A stretch of DNA of 64,000 nt, taken from positions 1,240,001 to 1,304,000 of the forward strand of contig NZ_CP051180.1 of the NCBI RefSeq assembly GCF_012295575.1, given 5' to 3'. Position 1 is the first letter of the stretch; each line of letters begins with the position of its first letter. The translations under genes were made by a program, and so were the position numbers. This document shows, piece after piece, positions 30,801 through 37,527 of this stretch. Under the pieces are notes generated by a model. The model worked only from the letters and a program-made list of their open reading frames with translations, ran no database searches and was not told where the DNA came from. Source of the DNA: Ferrimonas lipolytica. GTDB lineage: Bacteria > Pseudomonadota > Gammaproteobacteria > Enterobacterales > Shewanellaceae.

Positions 30801-31992
30801 TGGTGCGTCAAAGGCAACTTCGGTGTTCTATGCCATGGGCATTACCCAGCACAGTAACGGCACCAACAACGTTAAAGCCATCTCTAACCTGCAACTGCTC
30901 ACCGGTAATGTCGGTAAACTTGGCGCTGGTATCAACCCGTTGCGCGGCCAAAGCAATGTTCAAGGGGCAGGGGACATGGGGGCGTTGCCAAACACCTTAC
31001 CGGGTCACTTCAAACTGCCAAACGAAGCGACAGTTGCGCACTTTAAGGCCCACTGGGGGGTTGAGATTGACAATCAGGTTGGCCTGAAGCTAACCGAAAT
31101 GATTGACGCCATCTTAACTAAACAGCTGCGCAGCATGTACATCGTTGGTGAAAACCCAGTGCTGTCCGATCCTGATCAAGTGCATGTATTGGAAGCGTTA
31201 AACAGCATCGATTTCTTGGTTGTCCAAGATATCTTTATGACCGAAACCGCTCAGTTGGCCGACGTGGTGCTGCCGGCATTCTCTTTTGCCGAGAAAACCG
31301 GTCATATCACCAATACCGAACGCCGAGTACAGCGCTTGCGTCCTGCGATTAAGGGGCCTGGCTTAGCTAAACCAGATTGGCAGATCACCCAGTTGGTGGC
31401 TAATGCGATGGGAGCTGATTGGAATTATCAGTCGTCGCAACAGATCCTTGAAGAGATCAACAGCGTAGCACCGGTATATGCTGGTATTACGTGGCAGCGT
31501 ACCGAAACCGAAGCGTTGCAGTGGCCTTGTTATAGCGAGTCCGATATGGGCACACCGATAATGCATGAGGTCGGCTTCTTCCAGATGGACAAAGCCAACT
31601 TCGCACCGGTGCCTTATCGCACCTCCGCTGAGCTGCCAGATGAGCAGTACCCGTTGATCCTAACTACAGGCCGTCAGTTAGCGCAGTTCCATACCGGTAC
31701 CATGACGCGTAAGACTGCTGGTATGGATGAACTGGCGCAGCCGATGGTGATGGTGTCTGTAGCTGATGCCGAGCGGATGGGGATCAGCAATTCGCAAATG
31801 TTGAAGCTGACTACACGCCGTGGTGAGTTAGAGGTACCAGCCTTTGTGACTAAGCGGATCCGTCCGGGAGTGGTATTTATGCCGTTCCACTTTGTTGAGG
31901 CTGCGGCCAATGTGCTTACCAACGCCGCGCTTGACCCAATCGCTAAGATCCCTGAGTTCAAGGTGTGTGCGGTTAAGGTTGAAGCCGCCTAA
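27892..31992 (+). CDS. Formate dehydrogenase alpha subunit fused to a GltD-like flavoprotein
   Basis: 1,366 residues from ATG 27892. Domains in order: an N-terminal [2Fe-2S] ferredoxin-like part (SLCGDN, PCDLC); a GltD-type FAD/NAD(P) oxidoreductase with Fe-S Cys (CEAPCKTACP, GRVCPAFCETEC), FAD site IIGAGPAGLSAGY and NAD(P) site VVGGGNTAIDCA; two [4Fe-4S] motifs (CIGCGQC near 615, CVQCGAC near 658); the molybdopterin enzyme with [4Fe-4S] CTYCGVGCG near 694. The Mo ligand is Cys822 in HCARLCH (Sec in E. coli FdhF). It likely couples formate oxidation to NAD(P)+ or to an internal flavin. Shewanella have similar long proteins. Confidence 0.88.
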   Translation: MIKLILDEKELHAPAGVRLLDWAREQGATIPSLCGDNQTDKKTPCDLCVVEINGEIVRSCEYHVTDAVTVVSHSEALTLRRQQALTRILSDHHADCEAPCKTACPAAVDIQSYLFHIAQGDEVKANEIVKQSLPMPMSVGRVCPAFCETECRRNLVDEPLAIRQLKRHAADIDLNGEQPHLAPIKAKNGKRVAIIGAGPAGLSAGYFLSHQGVEVDLFESMPEAGGWLRYGIPEYRLPKQTLAKEIELMCRAGMKIHTNKAMGKDLQLADLQQQYDGVCLAIGAQQAVDMPYTGSDLDGVLLGVDYLKAFSAGEPVSVGKKVAVVGGGNTAIDCARTALRQGADVTIIYRRTKADMPAEDYEIHEAEVEGIDFMFMSVPVENVADENGRIAKVKVEALKLGEPDASGRRRPESTGEFSWHEFDTVIPAVSQKPDTSALGDAIALTRWNTADAPDSTFHTGGNTFAIGDFRLGPATAVEAIGEGRRCAEVMLNFFNQGKIAVADREFNSRKAERLKDVESRYYGDVPVAARLKMPELAVNARTSTFGEVETGFDRDLAIAEAARCLECGCQKSQSCDLRDYATEYRINDDDLGKDHYSKYAVDESSPFIRFDANRCIGCGQCVQACRDEGVHNVLDLADNGQRCKVKIGNGELLSASDCVQCGACVQACPVGAITEKNVSQHGLANNYKQVNTVCTYCGVGCGITMHVDENTNKVVKVSGVEGSPVNQGMLCVKGRFGFDFVNSEQRLTQPYIRVNGELQPASWDDAISLIAKRFTELKTEFGSGALAGLSSAKTTNEENYLFQKFIRTVVGNNNVDHCARLCHATTGTGLEPTIGNGSMTNNIASIKHSELVFIIGSDTATSHPVIASHIRQATLNGNAKLVVADPRKVDMAFHSDLYLQHRPGTDVMLLNALAQEIIRNGWQDQAFIDGRTEQYDALYDEVMRSQYSVENAAIVCGVDVAGIKQLAKMIGASKATSVFYAMGITQHSNGTNNVKAISNLQLLTGNVGKLGAGINPLRGQSNVQGAGDMGALPNTLPGHFKLPNEATVAHFKAHWGVEIDNQVGLKLTEMIDAILTKQLRSMYIVGENPVLSDPDQVHVLEALNSIDFLVVQDIFMTETAQLADVVLPAFSFAEKTGHITNTERRVQRLRPAIKGPGLAKPDWQITQLVANAMGADWNYQSSQQILEEINSVAPVYAGITWQRTETEALQWPCYSESDMGTPIMHEVGFFQMDKANFAPVPYRTSAELPDEQYPLILTTGRQLAQFHTGTMTRKTAGMDELAQPMVMVSVADAERMGISNSQMLKLTTRRGELEVPAFVTKRIRPGVVFMPFHFVEAAANVLTNAALDPIAKIPEFKVCAVKVEAA

Positions 31993-32015
31993 ATCGGCTT
32001 ATGCTTGAAACTTCC

Positions 32016-32045
32016 AACGCCTGCTACCTGCAGGCGTTTTGTTTT
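32016..32045 (+). terminator. Terminator of the formate dehydrogenase gene
   Basis: AACGCCTGC / GCAGGCGTT stem followed by TTGTTTT. Confidence 0.8.
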
Positions 32046-32080
32046 GTAAGTGAAAATCGGCATCCCCGCAGGAGAATGGT

Positions 32081-33022
32081 ATGCTAATGCTAATAACCAG
32101 TTTACGGAGTATGGGTGTGGTTCGAGCTGTATTTAAAGTGATGGCCTTAGCGGTGAGTCTGGCATTGCCAGCACACGCTGCGATCTATTCATTGCCTCAG
32201 GGTGAGAGCCGCTTAATTGGATTTCCGATGGAGCACCGAGTTGAGGAAGGGCAAACGCTGGATCAGATAGCTCAGCTTTATAATATGGGGTTCCTCGCTC
32301 TGGCCTCAGCTAACCCCGAAGTTGACCCACTGTTACCTACTCCTGGCACCATTATCAAGCTGCCTTCGCAGATGCTGTTGCCAGACGTTCCTCGTAAAGG
32401 CGTTGTGGTTAACTTAGCTGAATTACGATTGTACTACTTTGACAACGCCAACCAACGGGTGCATGTATTCCCTATCGGTATTGGTGTTGTTGGCCGAGAA
32501 ACCCCAGTGGTGTCGACGCGCATCAGTCAGAAGCGCAAAAATCCAACCTGGACCCCAACCGCAACCACCCGTAAAAAGTGGATTGAGGAAAATGGTGAAG
32601 CGCTGCCCCGTGTGGTTCCTGCTGGGCCCGATAACCCACTTGGTCACCGCGCGTTGCGATTAGGCTTTGGTAATGGCGAATACCTAATCCACGGCACTAA
32701 CCAAGAGTTTGGTATCGGCATGCGGGTAAGTGCTGGTTGTATGCGGTTACGCTACGACGACATTGAAACGCTGTTCGATATGGTTCGAGTTGGTGAGCCG
32801 GTACGGATCATTAACGATGCGGTTAAGGTTGCCAATGAGCCTGACGGTTGGTTGATTGAGGTGCACGAACCATTATCAGACTTGGTTGAGCTGGGGCGCG
32901 ATGAGAAGGAGCTAACCATTCCGCTAAGTGTTGAAAAGCAATTAGCAGTGGCAATGCCAGATCCGGTTCGATTAGCGCAAGCGATTGCCGATAAAAGCGG
33001 TGTGCCAAGCCGACTCCGTTAG
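32081..33022 (+). CDS. L,D-transpeptidase (ErfK/YbiS type)
   Basis: 313 residues; AGGAG six bases before ATG 32081 decides the start. N-terminal hydrophobic export signal ending ALPAHA, a LysM-like segment (EEGQTLDQIAQLYNMGF), then the YkuD catalytic domain with LIHGTNQEFGIGMRVSAGCMRL, where the Cys is the nucleophile. Such enzymes make 3-3 peptidoglycan crosslinks or attach Braun lipoprotein. The next gene, facing it, encodes a Lpp-like lipoprotein with a C-terminal Lys, so Lpp anchoring is a reasonable guess. Confidence 0.9.
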   Translation: MLMLITSLRSMGVVRAVFKVMALAVSLALPAHAAIYSLPQGESRLIGFPMEHRVEEGQTLDQIAQLYNMGFLALASANPEVDPLLPTPGTIIKLPSQMLLPDVPRKGVVVNLAELRLYYFDNANQRVHVFPIGIGVVGRETPVVSTRISQKRKNPTWTPTATTRKKWIEENGEALPRVVPAGPDNPLGHRALRLGFGNGEYLIHGTNQEFGIGMRVSAGCMRLRYDDIETLFDMVRVGEPVRIINDAVKVANEPDGWLIEVHEPLSDLVELGRDEKELTIPLSVEKQLAVAMPDPVRLAQAIADKSGVPSRLR

Positions 33023-33101
33023 AAATTGTGGTCGTTATACGTCTTGCCGTTACAAAGCTTGACCGTTACAAACCTTGACGGCGTGGCCGCTAGGATCAAA
33101 A

Positions 33102-33134
33102 AGGGCGATGATTACGTGAAGTAGTCATCGCCCT
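33102..33134. terminator. Bidirectional terminator between the transpeptidase and lpp genes
   Basis: Stem AGGGCGATGA / TCATCGCCCT; on the minus strand it is followed by TTTTTG. Confidence 0.75.
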
Positions 33135-33179
33135 CTAAATTTGTTGCTAAGGCTTAATTGCGTTAGCAACAGGCTCTAG

Positions 33180-33443
33180 TTACTTTTTACGGTAGTCAGA
33201 AGCCATTGCGTCGATACGGCTGTTTGCACGAGCTGCTTCGTCTTGTGCGTCCATAGCTGCGCTCTTAGTAGCCTTGATATCAGCGGCCAGAGAATCCTGT
33301 TGACCACTTAGAGAACCAACTTGAGTAGACAAAGAGTCAACTTTGTTGCTCAGTGCAGAAACTTGAGCTTCCAAATCAGCAGTGTTAGCACAACCAAACA
33401 GCATGGTGCTCATGGCCAAGCCGGCCAGCAATTTAACTTTCAT
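33180..33443 (-). CDS. lpp: Braun-type murein lipoprotein
   Basis: 87 residues. Lipobox MLFGC, then heptad-like coiled coil (VSALSNKVDSLSTQVGSL) and an Ala-rich stretch, ending SDYRKK. The C-terminal Lys is where Lpp is attached to peptidoglycan by L,D-transpeptidases. GGAG-like sequence precedes the ATG. High expression expected. It faces an L,D-transpeptidase gene. Confidence 0.85.
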   Translation of the reverse strand: MKVKLLAGLAMSTMLFGCANTADLEAQVSALSNKVDSLSTQVGSLSGQQDSLAADIKATKSAAMDAQDEAARANSRIDAMASDYRKK

Positions 33444-33680
33444 GTCATCTCCTTAAAGCGGTGAACAGTTCACCAAAACAAATCCTGTTTCAATTTTAGT
33501 GCGACATTAACATCTTTGGGTGGTTATTAATGCGCTCCGCAAAGATTGGCATATCAGCTTGCGCTTTGCGAGAAAAATGTTTGGTTTTGGTAAGTTACGA
33601 TCAGTTTTCAGTTAGATTTGTAATCAAACCGACCACTTTTAGTCTCATAAACTAGTTACATAAGCGGTTTTACTAAGCAA

Positions 33681-34319
33681 TTAGGGGATGAGAAATATCG
33701 AAACTGCAACACAGTGGCAACTTGCTCCGGCCAACACAAAGAGGTGCCAAATAGCATGAAAATAGGGTTGGGTTTTGACCGCGTAGAAAATCGTGCCGAT
33801 GCTGTAACAGATTCCACCGATCACCAATAACTTGAAAGCACCGCTGGGAAGTACCTCCATCAGTTGCCAAATCACCAATAAGCTCGACCATCCCATCGCC
33901 AGATAGGTTGCCAGCGCCAACTTCTTGTAGCGATCGACAAACAGTGCCTTGAACAAAACCCCAGCAATGGCCAGCGCCCAAATAACCCCAAGTAACAAGT
34001 ACGCGGCGGGATCAGCAAGACCAATAAACATAAATGGAGTATAGCTGCCGGCAATTAATAGATAGATGGCGCAGTGGTCAATGCGCTTGAGCACCGCTTT
34101 TGCCTTGGGCGTGGTAATGCTGTGGTAAAGGGTAGAGCTAAGGAACATCAATACCAAGGTAGCACCGTAGATACTGATGGCGGCAATCTCTGCGCCACTT
34201 AATACTGGGATCCCCTTGGCCAGCATTAAGGTGAGTCCGACGATGGCGGCAGCCACGCCGAGTCCATGAGTAACGGCATTAGCGATCTCTTCACCAATGC
34301 TGTAGTTGGCTGTAGTCAT
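33681..34319 (-). CDS. trhA: TrhA/hemolysin III (PAQR) family membrane protein
   Basis: 212 residues with seven hydrophobic helices. PAQR-type metal-site residues appear in FLSSTLYHS, KRIDHCAIYLLIAGSYTPF, and FHAIWHLFVLAGASCHC. The family is implicated in membrane-lipid or energetics homeostasis; 'hemolysin' is a historical name. Single gene. Confidence 0.85.
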   Translation of the reverse strand: MTTANYSIGEEIANAVTHGLGVAAAIVGLTLMLAKGIPVLSGAEIAAISIYGATLVLMFLSSTLYHSITTPKAKAVLKRIDHCAIYLLIAGSYTPFMFIGLADPAAYLLLGVIWALAIAGVLFKALFVDRYKKLALATYLAMGWSSLLVIWQLMEVLPSGAFKLLVIGGICYSIGTIFYAVKTQPYFHAIWHLFVLAGASCHCVAVSIFLIP

Positions 34320-34381
34320 CTGTTTGGTAGTCTCATCTATTTTTTGCTTATGCTAGCGATTTGTTATTGGGCGTACAAGTG

Positions 34382-34900
34382 TTAGCTGAGATTTTGGTAA
34401 TCAACTTTGGTTATGCCATAGATCACAACCTCAATGCCTTTTACCGTTGCCTTGCGCCAAAAGCGCAAACCAAGCTTCAGCGCGACCTGTTTCGAAGCGA
34501 TGTTATCTGGGTGAATAATGCTAATAACTTGCTGTCGATTGGGATCGGCAAAGGCCCATTGCAGCGCGGCTCGGGCGCCTTCGCTAGCAAGCCCCTGCCG
34601 TTGGTGGTTGGAACAGATGGTCCAACCCAATTCGAAATCCGGCCAGCCCTCCGGCTCTAAGCAACCAATACGGCCAATAAACTCGCCGCTGTGCTTTAGC
34701 TCAACCGCCCAGTGGCCAAACCCCTTTAGCTGCCAGTGGCCAACCAGCATCGCCATATGGCGCCACGAGTCTTCGCGGCAGAGCACATTGCCACCTAGAT
34801 AACGCATGATCTTTTCGTCGCCACAGAGTCGGGCGTAGGGTTCAAAGTCGTCGTTACGCCACTGCCGCAGAATCAGTCGCTCGGTTTCGAGTTCAATCAT
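34382..34900 (-). CDS. GNAT N-acetyltransferase (RimJ/RimL-like)
   Basis: 172 residues from ATG 34900 (MIELETERLILRQW); upstream in-frame codons overlap the phosphatase gene and look non-coding. Acetyl-CoA binding region is HQRQGLASEGARAALQWAF, followed by NIASKQVALKLGLRF. Substrate unknown. Starts 32 bp after the phosphatase gene, probably co-transcribed. Confidence 0.85.
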   Translation of the reverse strand: MIELETERLILRQWRNDDFEPYARLCGDEKIMRYLGGNVLCREDSWRHMAMLVGHWQLKGFGHWAVELKHSGEFIGRIGCLEPEGWPDFELGWTICSNHQRQGLASEGARAALQWAFADPNRQQVISIIHPDNIASKQVALKLGLRFWRKATVKGIEVVIYGITKVDYQNLS

Positions 34901-34932
34901 GGTTACCTTGGTAAAGACAAGAGCAGATGCTG

Positions 34933-35652
34933 TTAACGCAACAGCATATGGACAATTTGATGAGCAGATAAAATGGTAATGGTGCCTTTGGGGTAGCCTG
35001 CACCAGTATCGAGCCAAACCCGATTGCCGTGGCCACGAAAAATAGGGTGGGGGGTGTGGCCCATAATCAGCGCATCAACGCCAGTAATGGGGTCGGGGTA
35101 ATTACCGTTATTGATCGCTCTTAGCGTGGCCCGCGACCACAAACAACTGGCAAGTTGTTGCTCGGTTATATTGTTACCAGACTGAACAAAGGCGTCCCAG
35201 TGGTTAAATGGGAAGTCAGCGTGAACCACGCCAAAGGTGAGTTGTTGCTGCTCAACGTAGATCTCCATGCCAATAGGCAGGCTGTTAAGTGGCGCCCGGT
35301 AGCGGTTTGATAACTGCTGTTGCTCGGCGCTGCTCAGTTGTTCAAACCACTTGCCGCCAGAGCTAAACCACAGCTCTTTGGCTGCTTCAGTGCCGTTTAG
35401 TGCCTCGAGCATCATCGCTTCGTGGTTGCCTTTAACTGCATGAAACCAAGGCTTCTCCAAAAACTCTAAACAGCGAGCGCTGTCTTTGCCGCGATCAACC
35501 AGATCGCCAACACTATAGAGTTGGTCGCCTTGCTCCGGTTTAAAGCCCACCTTAGCGAGAGATTGAGTCAGTTGGTGATACTCACCATGAATGTCACCAA
35601 CAAAATAGGCAGTACCGTGACAATGGTGCTTGGTTACATGTTGGCAGCTCAT
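34933..35652 (-). CDS. PPP-family serine/threonine phosphatase (PphA/PphB-like)
   Basis: 239 residues with the metallophosphoesterase motifs in order: YFVGDIHGEYHQL, YSVGDLVDRGKDS, VKGNHEAMML, and IMGHTPHP. The size matches bacterial protein phosphatases rather than ApaH, which is longer. Likely dephosphorylates proteins or small phosphoesters in the cytoplasm. Confidence 0.88.
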   Translation of the reverse strand: MSCQHVTKHHCHGTAYFVGDIHGEYHQLTQSLAKVGFKPEQGDQLYSVGDLVDRGKDSARCLEFLEKPWFHAVKGNHEAMMLEALNGTEAAKELWFSSGGKWFEQLSSAEQQQLSNRYRAPLNSLPIGMEIYVEQQQLTFGVVHADFPFNHWDAFVQSGNNITEQQLASCLWSRATLRAINNGNYPDPITGVDALIMGHTPHPIFRGHGNRVWLDTGAGYPKGTITILSAHQIVHMLLR

Positions 35653-35822
35653 AACTTAAGGCTATACCATTGCAACGGATTACAAAGGGGGATCGTGGTG
35701 TCACGCTTTAGAATAGGCACTATAACGGTTCTCCATTACCAATAGTCAGTTACAGTTTAGTTGATCTTTAGCAATACAATTTAGTGACTTAGCAATTAGT
35801 TTTGATGCGAAAAGGAGTTTTA

Positions 35823-37121
35823 ATGAAGCGATTTGTGTGTGTGGTGGCACTCCCATTGGCGTTGGCTGTCCCGGCACAAGCGCAGTCTCAGCCAACGGCA
35901 AAGAACGTTATCTATATGATAGGTGACGGCATGGGACCAGCGTATTTAAGTGCGTATCGTTATTATCTCGCTGGTAAGCCCGGCAATGCCGTTGCCCCAA
36001 CGATCTTCGATCAATTGCTGGTTGGCGCGGCCAGCACCTATCCAGACGACGACACCTGGGTAACTGATTCAGCGGCATCCGCTACGGCGCTTGCCTCTGG
36101 GGTTAAGTCTTATAATGGTGCCATCGGCTTAGATACCGACAAACAGCCGCTACCAAGCATTCTTGCTAACAGTAAACGCGCTGGTAAAACCATCGGTGTT
36201 GTGTCGACATCGCAAATCAACCACGCTACTCCGGCCAGCTTTGTTGCGCACGTAGCCTCACGTAAGTCATATGAGGTGATAGCCAACCAGATGACCAACG
36301 CCATGACCGCAGCAACACCAGAGCTTGATTTGATGTTTGGTGGCGGCTTGTCGTACTTCAGCCAACAGCAATTAGAAACCATGAACCGCGCGGGTGTGGC
36401 GCTGGCGACCAACTGGCAACAGCTGGATGAAATAGAGAAACTGCCCGCCGCTGCGTTATTGGCGCCGGTGGCACTTCCGTATGCCATCGACAGCGATCGC
36501 GACCAACGTTTAGCCACCATGACCTTCACCGCGCTGAGCTTGGCCGAATCTAACCCTAAAGGTTTTAGCTTGTTGATTGAGGGTAGCCTTATCGATTGGT
36601 GTGGCCACGGTAACGACATCGCCTGTGCCATGAAAGAGATGGAAGACTTTGCCGCCGCGGTAACCGTGGCTAAAGATTATGTTGATGAACACCCAGATAC
36701 GCTGCTGGTGGTTACCGCCGACCACTCTACCGGCGGGCTAACCCTTGGCGCCGACGGCGAGTACCAATGGCTGCCATTAGAGGTGAAGCGGGTGCATGCC
36801 TCAACCGAGACCATCGCCAACGCCTTGTTGCACACCACGGCAGAGCATTATGCACAGGAGTGGTCTAAATACGTCGACTTTGAGTTAACCAATGCCGAGT
36901 TAACCGAACTGGCGCTGCTTGCTAATGAGAACATGTACACCGTTGCCGCCAAGATTGGCCAAATGTTGTCGGTGCGCAGTTTTACCGGCTGGACAACCAC
37001 CGGCCATACCGCAGTGGACGTGCCAGTAATGGCATACGGTGTTGGCGCCGAGCAGTTTACTGGCTACCAAGACAACACCGACATTCCTAAAAAGATCATC
37101 AATATTCTTGCTATTGATTGA
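35823..37121 (+). CDS. Alkaline phosphatase
   Basis: 432 residues from ATG 35823 (AGGAG five bases upstream). Signal peptide ending VPAQAQS. Metal site VIYMIGDGMGPAYLSAY, phosphorylated serine in WVTDSAASATALASG, and metal ligands in VVTADHSTGG and TGHTAVDVPV. Periplasmic, releases phosphate from phosphomonoesters. I see no clear Pho box upstream. An inverted repeat follows the stop. Confidence 0.9.
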   Translation: MKRFVCVVALPLALAVPAQAQSQPTAKNVIYMIGDGMGPAYLSAYRYYLAGKPGNAVAPTIFDQLLVGAASTYPDDDTWVTDSAASATALASGVKSYNGAIGLDTDKQPLPSILANSKRAGKTIGVVSTSQINHATPASFVAHVASRKSYEVIANQMTNAMTAATPELDLMFGGGLSYFSQQQLETMNRAGVALATNWQQLDEIEKLPAAALLAPVALPYAIDSDRDQRLATMTFTALSLAESNPKGFSLLIEGSLIDWCGHGNDIACAMKEMEDFAAAVTVAKDYVDEHPDTLLVVTADHSTGGLTLGADGEYQWLPLEVKRVHASTETIANALLHTTAEHYAQEWSKYVDFELTNAELTELALLANENMYTVAAKIGQMLSVRSFTGWTTTGHTAVDVPVMAYGVGAEQFTGYQDNTDIPKKIINILAID

Positions 37122-37133
37122 ATCTATCGATCC

Positions 37134-37172
37134 TTAAATGGCTTCTTTTTGCCCTAATTGGAAGCCATTTAA
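37134..37172. terminator. Terminator-like hairpin after the phosphatase
   Basis: Perfect 12-bp stem TTAAATGGCTTC / GAAGCCATTTAA with a 15-base loop; no long T-run. Confidence 0.6.
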
Positions 37173-37244
37173 CCACTGACACTAGTTCAGTTTTTACTGA
37201 TATAAACACACCGTTTTTTTACGCTGAAATTATGTTTTTTTTTG

Positions 37245-37260
37245 AGATCAAGCTTGATCT
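37245..37260. promoter_or_regulatory. 16-bp perfect palindrome upstream of nrdD
   Basis: AGATCAAGCTTGATCT. It is not an FNR box, since the ATCAA/TTGAT halves are in the opposite order. Possible operator for an unidentified regulator. Confidence 0.35.
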
Positions 37261-37453
37261 TTCTAAGCAGTGATCTCGCCCAAATAACCCGATGTTAGTC
37301 CGTGTTTGTTCATGCGGATTCGGCTCAAACTGGGCTATAGTCCGCTCGAACTTAAAAGCCTTCCCGCTCGCATATCAGCAAACTAAATGTGACGTCAATC
37401 TACATTTAATTGATTTGGATCTAAGTTCTTTGTCGCCATTTCTATATTTTAAA

Positions 37454-37469
37454 TCACTAGATGTAGTGC
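37454..37469. promoter_or_regulatory. NrdR-like box 1
   Basis: TCACTAGATGTAGTGC resembles the NrdR box (ACACTATATATAGTGT type). It aligns with box 2 at an offset of exactly 31 bp, the usual NrdR pair spacing. Confidence 0.6.
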
Positions 37470-37484
37470 CGAGGGGATCTCGGC

Positions 37485-37500
37485 TGTTGATATGTAGTGT
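37485..37500. promoter_or_regulatory. NrdR-like box 2
   Basis: TGTTGATATGTAGTGT, strong right half-site, 31 bp from box 1 and 27 bp before the nrdD ATG. Confidence 0.6.
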
Positions 37501-37527
37501 TTTCACCATGATTGTCAGGAGTAGTCA

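Noticed and set aside
33041-33085. Short direct repeats CTTGCCGTTACAAA / CTTGACCGTTACAAA
   Set aside because: Only two imperfect copies; too short to call a CRISPR or iteron array.
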